A stretch of DNA of 64,000 nt from JBBQNY01 sp038255255 (GTDB taxonomy: Bacteria; Pseudomonadota; Gammaproteobacteria; Xanthomonadales; Ahniellaceae), in contig JBBSLL010000001.1 of NCBI GenBank assembly GCA_038255255.1, forward strand, positions 204,168 through 268,167, read 5' to 3'. The position numbers and the translations under genes were made by a program. The notes below the pieces were generated by a model. It was not told where the DNA came from. It ran no database searches and saw nothing but the letters and a program-made list of their open reading frames with translations. Positions 34,385-42,641 of the stretch are shown piece by piece. Position 1 is the first letter of the stretch. Each line of letters begins with the position of its first letter.

Positions 34385-37300
34385 ATGCGCACTTTCTCCA
34401 CCATGCACGCGGCAGCAATTGGCCTCGCGTTTCTCGGTCAGGCCGCGTTTGCAGCGACTCCTGCCTCCGGCACCATCAGCGAAGCCGCCACGACCGCGAA
34501 TTGGCAGGGTACGGTGATGCTCTCCACCGCTGCTGCAACTTGCACGAGCCGCACCGATCCCGCCTGCGATCATTACCAGCTCACGGTCGTGCCGCCCGGT
34601 TTCACCTACGAGGTCAAGATCAGCCTGAGCATGTCGCCAGCGGACGACTGGGATTTGAACGTATTCGGTCCCGATGGCACCCTGGTCGGAACTTCCGGCA
34701 ATTCAGCAGGAACAACCGAGACCGTCACGATTTCGGCTCCCGTCGCGGGCACCTACACGGTGAGCGCGTCGCCTTTCGCGGTGATCACGGCGTATTCGGG
34801 TCGCGCGGAAATCCGCGCGGTGACCACTCCGCCCCCGCCGACTCCGGGTTCCGAGGCACTGGCATTTCGCACGTACGCGCCAGTCGGGCTTGGAGAGACG
34901 GATCCAGGTTACACAGCGTTTGCGCCTGCCCGCGGGGACGTCAACATCGGCCTGTCGGCGGGCGAGCCCACCCTCGGCGTCCCGGCCAGCAACAACCGGA
35001 CGCTGCAACTTGCCCAGCCGAACCTGTCGCGCGTCATGTACATCGCCGGGCTCGAGACTTTGCGTCTCGAGGTGAACAGTTGCACTTCGCCAGCGATCGG
35101 CACCTGGCTCGACAAGAGTTCGCCAACGCACGTGACGACGCTTGATCCGATCCTGCACGTGCAGCCTGAAACCAGCCGCACGATTTCCACGCAGCTCGCG
35201 GGCAAGCGCAGCCTCATTTCCCTGTCCGACAACGACGGCGACACCTATACCGACAGCCCGCAGGGCTCGGGCATCAACTCCGGCGTGGACCACCAGTCGG
35301 TAGGCGGAGGCGCGTATTCGCCGCTCGATCCGCTCGGCATGGGCAGCATCGGCGGCTACGGCCCCTATGCGACGTATTACGCATCGCAGGATATAGCCGT
35401 CGCACAGGCGGCGCAGAGCCGTGACGGTGGCCGGACGTGGGGCGTCGCGGTGCCCATGTACAACCTCACCCAGTGCGGCGGCCTGCACGGACACATACAG
35501 GTGTCGCCGTCCAACGGCACGGTGTTCGTGCCCAACGGCAATTGCCCGCTCGGGCAATCCGGATTCGCGCGCAGCGTCGACGGGGGCAATGTCTGGACGC
35601 AGGTCGGCGTGCCGGGAACAGTCTCCGGCGACGATCCCGGCATGGCAGTCGCCAACGACGGTACGGTCTATTTCGGAACCTGCAACAACGATTCCGACGC
35701 GGTGGTATCGGTCAGCCAGAACAACGGCACGACATGGTCGGCACTGGTCAACGTCAGTGCTGCGCAAGGCGTGCGCAATTGCGTGTTCCCGACGATGGTC
35801 GCGGGCGATGGCGATCGGGCCGCGCTCCTGTTCCTGGGTTCCAGCGAGCCGGGCGCGGCCGGCACCGGCGCCGATCCCGACGCTTTTGACGGCGTCTGGT
35901 ACGCCTACATCGCGGTGACGTACGACCGCGGCGCGACCTGGACCACCGTCAACGTGACGCCCGACGATCCGGTGCAGCGCGGCCCGGTGTGCCTGCAGGG
36001 CACGACCTGCCCGAGCAACCGCAACCTGCTCGACTTCAACGACATCCAGCTCGACGAGAAAGGTCGCATCTACGCCGCGTACGCGGACGGTTGCGTGGGC
36101 GGTTGCATCGATGGCGCGGCCAACAGCGGCACCGACCTGACGCGCATCGCGCGCCAGGAACCCGGATCGCGCGGACTGCTCGCCGAGTTCGACAACTTCT
36201 TCGTGCCGTCGCCCGTTCGGGCGCCTGACGCGCCGTATCTCGATGCATTCGCGTTTCCGACGCAAGCTGATGGCAACCCGGCGGTGCGCGTGGAGCTGCG
36301 CTGGACCAAACCTTTCAACGGCGGCTCGCCGGTTACCGGCTATCGCGTCTTCCGCCGCACCGCGGCCGGCAGCTTTGGTGCCACTCCGCTCGCGACCATC
36401 AGCAATCCGGACACCCTGACCTTCGTCAATTCGCCATTGGCAAACGGAGACTTCTGCTACCGCGTCATCGCCGACAACGCCGTGGGCGCCTCTGCCGGGT
36501 GTTTCGAAAGCTGCGCGGTCACTCCGCGGCTCGACAATGTGTGCAGCGCTCCGTATGCCGAGCGTTCGGTGGATCCGCAGGGCGACGGCGCCCCGCCGCA
36601 ACTCGACATCCGCCGCCTGGCGCTCGGCGAGCCGTTCCTCGGTGATCCGGCCGCGTGCTCGACGCCCGCGCCCGAAAACCTCCTGTTCAACCTGAAGGTC
36701 GAGGCGGCAGCAGCGACGACGCCGGGCAACGCGTGGATCATGCTGTGGAATCGCCAGAACCCCGTGCCCGACGGCACCGGTACGCAGACCTTCGACCGCC
36801 AGATGGTGAGCGTGCGCAGCACCGGTGCAGCGATCAATTGTGCCGTCGGCAAGGTGACCGCACCCAGCGTCAACCAGGGCAGCGATTTCACTCCGATCGC
36901 CGCCGAGAACTGCCAGCTGCGTCCGGACGGCAACATCACGGTCATCGTGCCGCTGTCAGCGATCGACGATTGCAAGGGGGCCGGTTGCAGCATCGGTCCG
37001 GGGTACGAACTTGCAGGCATGGAGGTCCGCACGTTCGCCTCCAACGCGAGCGGTCAGCCGATCTCGCAGGCCAGCAGCGCCGACTTCGCGAACGGCCTCA
37101 GCTACCGCCTCATGGGCAACGAGATCTGCCGACCCGATGCCTCGCCGGAAGCCGTCGATGACAACATCGCGGTCGACCTGCGCCAGCAACAGATCACCTT
37201 GCCCATCATGGACAACGACCGCGCCAATGATTGCGACACGATCAGCCTGGCAACGGTCGGGCAGGGCAGTTTCGGTACGGTTTCGATCAGCGGCAACAAC

Positions 37301-37489
37301 GCCATCTACACGCCGACGGATCGCGACAATCCGCGCTCCGATCAGTTCGCGTACACGATCACTGATGGCGGCAAGATCGATCAGGGCGTGGTGCGGCTGT
37401 GTCATCTCGTGAGTTCGAGCACGCCGGTGTTTACGCTGCTGTTCGCCGACGGTTTCGAAGAATCGCCAACCTGTCCGTCGGAGAACTAG
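34385..37489 (+). CDS. Large exported multidomain protein: PPC, BNR-like repeats, FN3, GFE tail
   Basis: 1034 residues with a signal peptide (ending AAFAATPA). A PPC-type prepeptidase domain covers about 30-150 (DDWDLNVFGPDGTLV). Sialidase/BNR-like Asp-box repeats follow (SRDGGRTWGV, SVDGGNVWTQV, SQNNGTTWSAL, TYDRGATWTTV). A fibronectin III domain spans about 620-715 (VELRWTKPFNGGSPVTGYRVFRR). Near 920-1010 is a cadherin-like/VCBS-type domain (AVDDNIAVDL, YTPTDRDN, YTITDGG). The end is LLFADGFEESPT. No catalytic residues can be assigned. Good ribosome site (GGAAGGGG). It overlaps the next gene's GTG by one base. Confidence 0.8.
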   Translation: MRTFSTMHAAAIGLAFLGQAAFAATPASGTISEAATTANWQGTVMLSTAAATCTSRTDPACDHYQLTVVPPGFTYEVKISLSMSPADDWDLNVFGPDGTLVGTSGNSAGTTETVTISAPVAGTYTVSASPFAVITAYSGRAEIRAVTTPPPPTPGSEALAFRTYAPVGLGETDPGYTAFAPARGDVNIGLSAGEPTLGVPASNNRTLQLAQPNLSRVMYIAGLETLRLEVNSCTSPAIGTWLDKSSPTHVTTLDPILHVQPETSRTISTQLAGKRSLISLSDNDGDTYTDSPQGSGINSGVDHQSVGGGAYSPLDPLGMGSIGGYGPYATYYASQDIAVAQAAQSRDGGRTWGVAVPMYNLTQCGGLHGHIQVSPSNGTVFVPNGNCPLGQSGFARSVDGGNVWTQVGVPGTVSGDDPGMAVANDGTVYFGTCNNDSDAVVSVSQNNGTTWSALVNVSAAQGVRNCVFPTMVAGDGDRAALLFLGSSEPGAAGTGADPDAFDGVWYAYIAVTYDRGATWTTVNVTPDDPVQRGPVCLQGTTCPSNRNLLDFNDIQLDEKGRIYAAYADGCVGGCIDGAANSGTDLTRIARQEPGSRGLLAEFDNFFVPSPVRAPDAPYLDAFAFPTQADGNPAVRVELRWTKPFNGGSPVTGYRVFRRTAAGSFGATPLATISNPDTLTFVNSPLANGDFCYRVIADNAVGASAGCFESCAVTPRLDNVCSAPYAERSVDPQGDGAPPQLDIRRLALGEPFLGDPAACSTPAPENLLFNLKVEAAAATTPGNAWIMLWNRQNPVPDGTGTQTFDRQMVSVRSTGAAINCAVGKVTAPSVNQGSDFTPIAAENCQLRPDGNITVIVPLSAIDDCKGAGCSIGPGYELAGMEVRTFASNASGQPISQASSADFANGLSYRLMGNEICRPDASPEAVDDNIAVDLRQQQITLPIMDNDRANDCDTISLATVGQGSFGTVSISGNNAIYTPTDRDNPRSDQFAYTITDGGKIDQGVVRLCHLVSSSTPVFTLLFADGFEESPTCPSEN

Positions 37490-38991
37490 TGTTGGAATCT
37501 GCTGATCGATCGACCTTGCGGGCCACCTCGGTGGCCCGCAACACTTTTGCCCCCTTTTGCCATGCGGCAATGCTGATTGCGGGAATCGGTTGTGCGGCTG
37601 CGATCGCGAACCCGGCCTCTCCACCATCCAAGCTTGCGGCAGGACGCATGTCAGTCACGGCTGTGGCTCAGCTCGGCAACCGCGGCGCCGACCTGGCGAG
37701 CGTGATTGCCCCGGGTGCCGACGGCAGCGTGGTCATAGGTACCCACTTCAAAGGCACATTGTCGGGGCAGGGAGCCGCCATGACTGCACGCGGCGGTGGC
37801 GACGTCGCGTTCGTCGGGTTCGATCGCGAACTCTCGCCGCGCTGGTCGCGCCACTTCGGCGGCACCGGACTCGACGAGGTGCGAGCGCTCGTCCCGTTCG
37901 GCGACGGATTCGCGGCGGCGGGGTTCTTTGCCGGTGACGCGGGTTTTGGCGACAACGAAAGGAAGGTCCCGAACGTCACTTCGCAAGGCGGGTCGGATGG
38001 ATTCGTGGCCTACATCGACGCGCGCGGCGCACCAGTCGAGTTGCAACGGGTAGGCGGCAAGCAGGCCGACCACGTGCGCTCAATCGTTGCGCTCGACGAT
38101 GGCGGGCTGTTGGTCGGCGGTCACTTCCAGGCGGCGTCGCGACTGGCACCGGGGTCCGCGGGCGTGGTTATCGGCGCGGGCGGCACCGATGTGTTCGTGC
38201 AAAGGCTCGACGCCGGGCGACGTGTACTTTGGGCGCGCACGTTCGGCGGTATCGGCGACGATGAACTGTCCGCCCTCGCGCAGCTGCCCGGTGGCGGCAC
38301 CTTGCTGCTGCTGCGGCACGACCGACCGATCGAACTGCGTGTGGCGGACGAGGCCCGAACCATCACGCCACGCGCCGGGCACGACGCGCTGCTGCTCTGG
38401 CTCGGCCACGACGGCCGGGTTGTGCGTGCCGTTTCCATCGCTTCTTCCGGGTCCGATGAGCTGCATCACGTCGCCGCACTCGACGCGGACACGATCGTGC
38501 TGGCGGGAGAATTCCAGGGCGACCAGCGCTGGTCGTTCGATTCGGTCAGCAGCGGCCAGTCACTACGCAGCCGTGGATCGACCGATGTCGTCGTGCTTTA
38601 CCTCGATGGCAACGGCCGCCCGCGTGCGCAGCAGCAGTTCGGATCGGCCGGGCCGGATACCGCCGATACCCTGGCAGTCAGTGGTGGCGACGCGTGGCTT
38701 GCGGTCGGCTGGCAAGGTCGCATGTCGCTGAGCGGGCGAAACGCCGTCGAGTCGGCCGACACCAGCGCTTTGCTGCTGCGGCTCGGGCAGGACGGGTCCG
38801 CGAGCGACTGGCTCGCATTCGAAGGCGAGGGCGTGCAGAAGATCACTGCGCTTGCCGCGCAGCCCCGCCACGTGTGGGTGACCGGTATTTTCGAGGGGTC
38901 GCTCGCTGCCAGGGGTGTGTCGAAGCCTTTCGCGCCCGCCGGCAAGTCGGACGTGTTCGTCGCACGAGTGGATTTGCCAGATCGCGATTGA
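37489..38991 (+). CDS. Exported beta-propeller-like repeat protein
   Basis: 500 residues from the GTG at 37489, which has GGAG five bases upstream and overlaps the preceding stop. Later starts (GTG 37531 or ATG 37570) are possible. A long signal peptide has its core in AAMLIAGIGCAAAIANPA. The rest is made of repeats of about 50-60 residues resembling SBBP beta-propeller blades: GGGDVAFVGFDRELSPRWS, HFGGTGLDEVRAL, GGSDGFVAYIDARG, GGTDVFVQRLDAG, GSTDVVVLYLDGNG. The function is unknown; it probably acts outside the cytoplasm with the protein encoded upstream. Confidence 0.72.
   Translation: MLESADRSTLRATSVARNTFAPFCHAAMLIAGIGCAAAIANPASPPSKLAAGRMSVTAVAQLGNRGADLASVIAPGADGSVVIGTHFKGTLSGQGAAMTARGGGDVAFVGFDRELSPRWSRHFGGTGLDEVRALVPFGDGFAAAGFFAGDAGFGDNERKVPNVTSQGGSDGFVAYIDARGAPVELQRVGGKQADHVRSIVALDDGGLLVGGHFQAASRLAPGSAGVVIGAGGTDVFVQRLDAGRRVLWARTFGGIGDDELSALAQLPGGGTLLLLRHDRPIELRVADEARTITPRAGHDALLLWLGHDGRVVRAVSIASSGSDELHHVAALDADTIVLAGEFQGDQRWSFDSVSSGQSLRSRGSTDVVVLYLDGNGRPRAQQQFGSAGPDTADTLAVSGGDAWLAVGWQGRMSLSGRNAVESADTSALLLRLGQDGSASDWLAFEGEGVQKITALAAQPRHVWVTGIFEGSLAARGVSKPFAPAGKSDVFVARVDLPDRD
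37517..37540 (+). terminator. Terminator-like hairpin inside the start of the next gene
   Basis: TGCGGGCCACC and GGTGGCCCGCA form an 11-bp perfect stem, followed by ACACTTTTGCCCCCTTTT. It would terminate the 34385 gene, but it lies 28 bases into the coding frame that starts at GTG 37489. It may therefore act as an attenuator, or the true start of the second gene is downstream. Confidence 0.65.
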
Positions 38992-39015
38992 GCACGCGCA
39001 CGCGCCGTGTTAACG
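38988..39015 (+). promoter_or_regulatory. Possible promoter for tRNA-Val
   Basis: TTGAGC (38988-38993) and TTAACG (39010-39015) are 16 bases apart, 64 bases before the tRNA. Only the -35 is a fair match. Confidence 0.3.
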
Positions 39016-39079
39016 TGCGCGCCCCTCGCGACACGGTTCGCGCGGGACGCCGGCGACTCCGCATCGCCGCGCAGCATCC

Positions 39080-39154
39080 GGGCGGTTAGCTCAGCGGTAG
39101 AGCACTACCTTGACATGGTAGGGGTCACAGGTTCGATCCCTGTACCGCCCACCA
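39080..39154 (+). tRNA. tRNA-Val (GAC)
   Basis: 75 bases with a 7-bp acceptor stem GGGCGGT/ACCGCCC, D-loop TAGCTCAGCGGTAGAGC, anticodon stem CTACC/GGTAG with loop TTGACAT (anticodon GAC), T-arm GGTTCGATCCC and an encoded CCA end. The 3' half overlaps, antisense, the end of the L,D-transpeptidase gene. Confidence 0.97.
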
Positions 39155-39992
39155 ATAGTTGCGAAGTGATTCCTGGACCCTCGATCGCAGGGCGCGGGAG
39201 AGTGGATCGCGCCGCGTTTGCGCCAGCGAACGCTGGGGAGCGCTTTTCAACGATCGCAGCATTGAGACCGCGACCATCGCAATTCAGGAATTGCGAATTC
39301 GACAACCACGCCTTGTCCGGGTAGTACGCGAAAAGCAGATGGCCGCCCTTGAGCGTATCGATGACGCGCGTCGCGACCGCCAAGCGGAGCGCGGGGCATC
39401 CATGGCTGCGACCAAGGCGACCCTGGCGAAGCGATCCGACGGGATCGACGTACGCGGCACCATGCATAACGATGCGACGTTCACGCGCCCGGTCATTGAT
39501 TCCCGGTTCGAGGCCGTCGAGGTTGAGCGAATAGCCGTTGCCACCGACATAGGTATCGGCGGTCAGGAAAAGACCCAGACTCGACTGATGGCTGCCTTCG
39601 ACATTCGAGAAGTCGCGCGCCATGTTCTCGCCGGTGCCGCGGCCGTGCGCGACGTGTTCGTCGAACATGAGCGCGTCGGAAGTGAGGTCAAACAACCAGA
39701 AGCGGCGCTCGGTGGAGGGACGCGAATAGTCGATGACCGCCAGCTTCGTCAATGCCGGAACGACGCCAGATTGCACCGCGCAAGCGCCCGCGCGCAGTGC
39801 GAGCGCAAGCACATGCGGCGCCACGTCCGGTGCGCTCGCGAGCAATTGCAAATGGCGCGCCTGCCCGTAGCCCACCGCGGTGCTGGTGCCGCCACCGGTC
39901 TGGCGGACTGCAGCTTGCGGTTCCGAGCGCGCTGCCGACGTGGCGAGCACGGCGCACAATACGAGTACCTGAACGACAGTTGACCGAATCAT
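39105..39992 (-). CDS. Murein L,D-transpeptidase family protein (YkuD_2-like)
   Basis: 295 residues with a signal peptide (VVQVLVLCAVLATSAARS). The catalytic module is at about 85-205: FWLFDLTSDALMFDEHVAHG, then RIVMHGAAYV with His177 and the nucleophile Cys199 in GRSHGCPALRL. It probably links or trims peptidoglycan stem peptides in the periplasm. The last 16 codons run antisense through tRNA-Val and encode GGTGIEPVTPTMSR. No stop occurs before that, so the tail is real unless the gene is processed. TATGCT six bases before the ATG suggests a leaderless mRNA. Confidence 0.85.
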   Translation of the reverse strand: MIRSTVVQVLVLCAVLATSAARSEPQAAVRQTGGGTSTAVGYGQARHLQLLASAPDVAPHVLALALRAGACAVQSGVVPALTKLAVIDYSRPSTERRFWLFDLTSDALMFDEHVAHGRGTGENMARDFSNVEGSHQSSLGLFLTADTYVGGNGYSLNLDGLEPGINDRARERRIVMHGAAYVDPVGSLRQGRLGRSHGCPALRLAVATRVIDTLKGGHLLFAYYPDKAWLSNSQFLNCDGRGLNAAIVEKRSPAFAGANAARSTLPRPAIEGPGITSQLLVGGTGIEPVTPTMSR

Positions 39993-40088
39993 GGCCGCAG
40001 CATAGGACAAACGGCTCGCCGCCGCCGCGCGGACGCTGGCGACCGGCAGCGTGCGATGATCGCTGCGCCTTATTCGGGCGGATCGTGC

Positions 40089-42050
40089 ATGCCAGAGCAG
40101 TTCACTTCGCTGGAGTCGGCAGTCGATCGCATCGTGTCGGCAACGGCTGGCCGGATCGTGCTCGCCGCGCCCCTCGGCATCGGCAAACCGCATCGGCTCA
40201 TCAATGCGCTGTATGCGCGGGTCGCGGGCGACCGAACGCTGTCGTTGACGATCCTGACCGCGCTATCCCTCACGCCGCCGAGGGCGTCAAGCGACATCCA
40301 GCGCAGGTTCCTCGAACCGTTCGTCGCGCGGCACTTCGGGCCCGACTTCCCGGAGCTTGCGTATGTCGCTCCGATCCGCGCGGATGCACTGCCGACAAAC
40401 ATCAGGGTCGAGGAGTTCTACCTGCAGTCCGGCTCGATGCTCGGCTCGCGGACCGCGCAACGCAACCACATGAGCGTCAACTACACGCACGTTGCGCGCG
40501 CCGTGGTCGCGCGCGGTGTCAACCTGGTCATGCAGAAGGTCGCCCGCGAGCGTGGCGGCACGCGACTTTCGCTGTCGTCCAACCCGGACCTGACGTTCGA
40601 CCTGGTGGATGCGTGCGAACGCACTGGCGCCGCGCGCCCGATGCTCGTTGCAGAGATCGATCCCGAACTGCCCTGGCTCGATGGCACATGCGCTGTCGCA
40701 GAAGACTACTTCGACGCGGTCGTGGAGCCGCCGGCACCCTGGCCGCGTTTGTTCGCGTTGCCGCGCCATCCCGTCGCCGACGCGGAGTACGCCATCGGCC
40801 TGTACGCCAGCGCGCTGGTGCGCGACGGCGGCACGCTCCAGATCGGTATCGGCGCACTGACCGACGCGCTGTGCCATGCACTGGTGCTGCGACACACGCG
40901 CAACGATGTGTACCGTGCGGCACTGGAAGCGCTTTCCCCCGGTCTCTCCGCGCATCCTTGCGTCACCGACTGCGGAGGCCTCGAGCCGTTCCGCGAGGGC
41001 CTGCACGGCGCGAGCGAAATGGTCAACGACGGATTCCGCATGCTCGTGGACGCCGGAGTCGTGCGGCGTCGCGTGGTGGATGACATTGCAGCCATGCAGC
41101 GCATCGATTCCGGCAACGCTACCGACGCGGATCGGGAACTCCTCGCGCGCGACGGGCGTGTCCTTGACGGTGCCTTCTACCTGGGCTCTTCCACTTTCTA
41201 CCAGTGGCTGCGCGACCTGCGTCCGGAGGTGGCGCGCAGCATCGGCATGACGCGTGTGTCGCACATCAACGAGCTTTACGGCGGCAACGAGGCACTCGAG
41301 CGACTGCAGCGCCGCCACGCGCGATTCTTCAACACCTGCATGCTCATGACCGCGCTTGGCGCGGCGGCATCGGACGCGCTCGAGGACGGTCGTGTCGTGT
41401 CGGGCGTCGGCGGCCAGTACAACTTCGTCGCCATGGCGCATGCGTTGCATGGGGCGCGTTCGGTGCTGATGTTCCGGGCGGTTCGTGAAGTCGGCGCCCA
41501 TGCCGAATCCAGCGTGCGATGGAGCTACGGGCATGCAACGATCCCCCGGCACCTGCGCGACGTGGCGATCTCCGAATACGGGATCGCCGATCTCCGCGGC
41601 GTCACCGACGAGTCCTGCGTCACGGCCATGCTCGGAATCTGCGATGCGCGGTTCGAGGCTTCGATACGCGACCAGGCCACCGCGGCGCTCAAGCTCGCCC
41701 CCGGCAGCGGCCAACCAATGCGCGAGCAACGCAACACTCCCGAAGCGATCCGGCGCGCCCTGGCGCCGTTCCGGCGCGACGGCACCTTGCCCGACTATCC
41801 GGCAGGCTGCGACTTCACGGACGTGGAGCAGCGGCTGGTAAGCGCGCTGGGATGGCTGCGGGCTCAAACCCGCTCGCCGGGTGCAAGGGCGAGCACCCTG
41901 ATCCGCGCCTTGCTGAGCCGCGACGCCGGCGATGCGGACGCAATGCAAAGGATGGCGCTCACCGAACCTCGTTCCGTCGGGGATCGAATCAGCGCAAAAC
42001 TCGTCGCCTATGCGCTATCTCGCACGACCGGCAGCCTGTCTGGAGACTGA
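40089..42050 (+). CDS. Acetyl-CoA hydrolase/transferase family protein
   Basis: 653 residues. The class I CoA-transferase fold is visible: IVLAAPLGIGKPHRLINAL at the N-terminus, LQIGIGALTDAL, the catalytic glutamate Glu310 in HGASEMVNDG and the GVGGQYNF glycine motif. It belongs to the branch of acetyl-CoA hydrolase/transferases; the exact acyl-CoA cannot be told. About 100 extra residues at the C-terminus make it longer than the usual 500-residue enzymes. ATG 40089 is chosen over an in-frame ATG at 40056. Confidence 0.85.
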   Translation: MPEQFTSLESAVDRIVSATAGRIVLAAPLGIGKPHRLINALYARVAGDRTLSLTILTALSLTPPRASSDIQRRFLEPFVARHFGPDFPELAYVAPIRADALPTNIRVEEFYLQSGSMLGSRTAQRNHMSVNYTHVARAVVARGVNLVMQKVARERGGTRLSLSSNPDLTFDLVDACERTGAARPMLVAEIDPELPWLDGTCAVAEDYFDAVVEPPAPWPRLFALPRHPVADAEYAIGLYASALVRDGGTLQIGIGALTDALCHALVLRHTRNDVYRAALEALSPGLSAHPCVTDCGGLEPFREGLHGASEMVNDGFRMLVDAGVVRRRVVDDIAAMQRIDSGNATDADRELLARDGRVLDGAFYLGSSTFYQWLRDLRPEVARSIGMTRVSHINELYGGNEALERLQRRHARFFNTCMLMTALGAAASDALEDGRVVSGVGGQYNFVAMAHALHGARSVLMFRAVREVGAHAESSVRWSYGHATIPRHLRDVAISEYGIADLRGVTDESCVTAMLGICDARFEASIRDQATAALKLAPGSGQPMREQRNTPEAIRRALAPFRRDGTLPDYPAGCDFTDVEQRLVSALGWLRAQTRSPGARASTLIRALLSRDAGDADAMQRMALTEPRSVGDRISAKLVAYALSRTTGSLSGD

Positions 42051-42134
42051 CCGAATCGCAGAGAAGGGCGGAATTCCGGTGCCCCCGCGTGTGCGTGCGC
42101 GCCACACTGCCCGACCACCACATGAGAGGATTCC

Positions 42135-42614
42135 ATGGGCGAGATGTTCGAGCTTTCGATGCCGTGGTGGGAGTTGTGCCTGCGTGCCGTGGTGGTGTAC
42201 GCCGCGGTGCTGTTGCTGGTGCGCGTGACCGGCAAACGCTCCGTCGGACAGTTCACGCCGTTCGACATGATCCTGCTGATCCTCCTCGGCAGCGCCGTGC
42301 AGAACTCGCTACTCGGCAACGATGTGTCGCTGCTCGGTGGCCTGATCCTCGCGACCACGTTGATCGCGCTCAACTGGGCAGTGGGATTCGTCTCCGCCCG
42401 CAGTCGCAAGGTGGACGACCTGGTCGAAGGCACGGCGGTCCTGCTGGCTCGCGACGGCAGGATATTCAACGAAGTGCTCAAGCGCGAGCACATCAGTCCG
42501 GGGGATTTCGAGGAAGCCCTCCGCCGCCACGGCATGCTCGATGCCGCGAACGTTCGCTGCGCTTTCCTCGAAACCAACGGGCAGATCAGCATCATCAAAC
42601 GCGACGAAAGCTAG
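42135..42614 (+). CDS. DUF421 family membrane protein
   Basis: 159 residues. Three membrane helices (about 10-30, 40-60, 65-85) with VRVTGKRSVGQFTPFDMILLIL, a family hallmark. The cytoplasmic domain has DGRIFNEVLKREHISPGDFEEALRRHG and LETNGQISII. Function is unknown. The ATG has GAGAGGA upstream. It converges with the AarF-like gene. Confidence 0.92.
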   Translation: MGEMFELSMPWWELCLRAVVVYAAVLLLVRVTGKRSVGQFTPFDMILLILLGSAVQNSLLGNDVSLLGGLILATTLIALNWAVGFVSARSRKVDDLVEGTAVLLARDGRIFNEVLKREHISPGDFEEALRRHGMLDAANVRCAFLETNGQISIIKRDES

Positions 42615-42641
42615 CGTCAGAGCGACCGCGTGGAAACGCGC

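Noticed and set aside
34703..36601. 632-codon open frame on the bottom strand
   Set aside because: It lies wholly inside the exported protein gene at 34385-37489, has arginine-rich composition typical of an opposite-strand shadow in GC-rich DNA, and shows no domain.
39105..39154. GGTGIEPVTPTMSR as a functional peptide motif
   Set aside because: This is the well-known translation of an antisense tRNA; any conservation reflects the tRNA.
40287..41948. 553-codon open frame on the bottom strand
   Set aside because: Opposite to the CoA-transferase gene, whose motifs are complete; the antisense product has no recognisable pattern.
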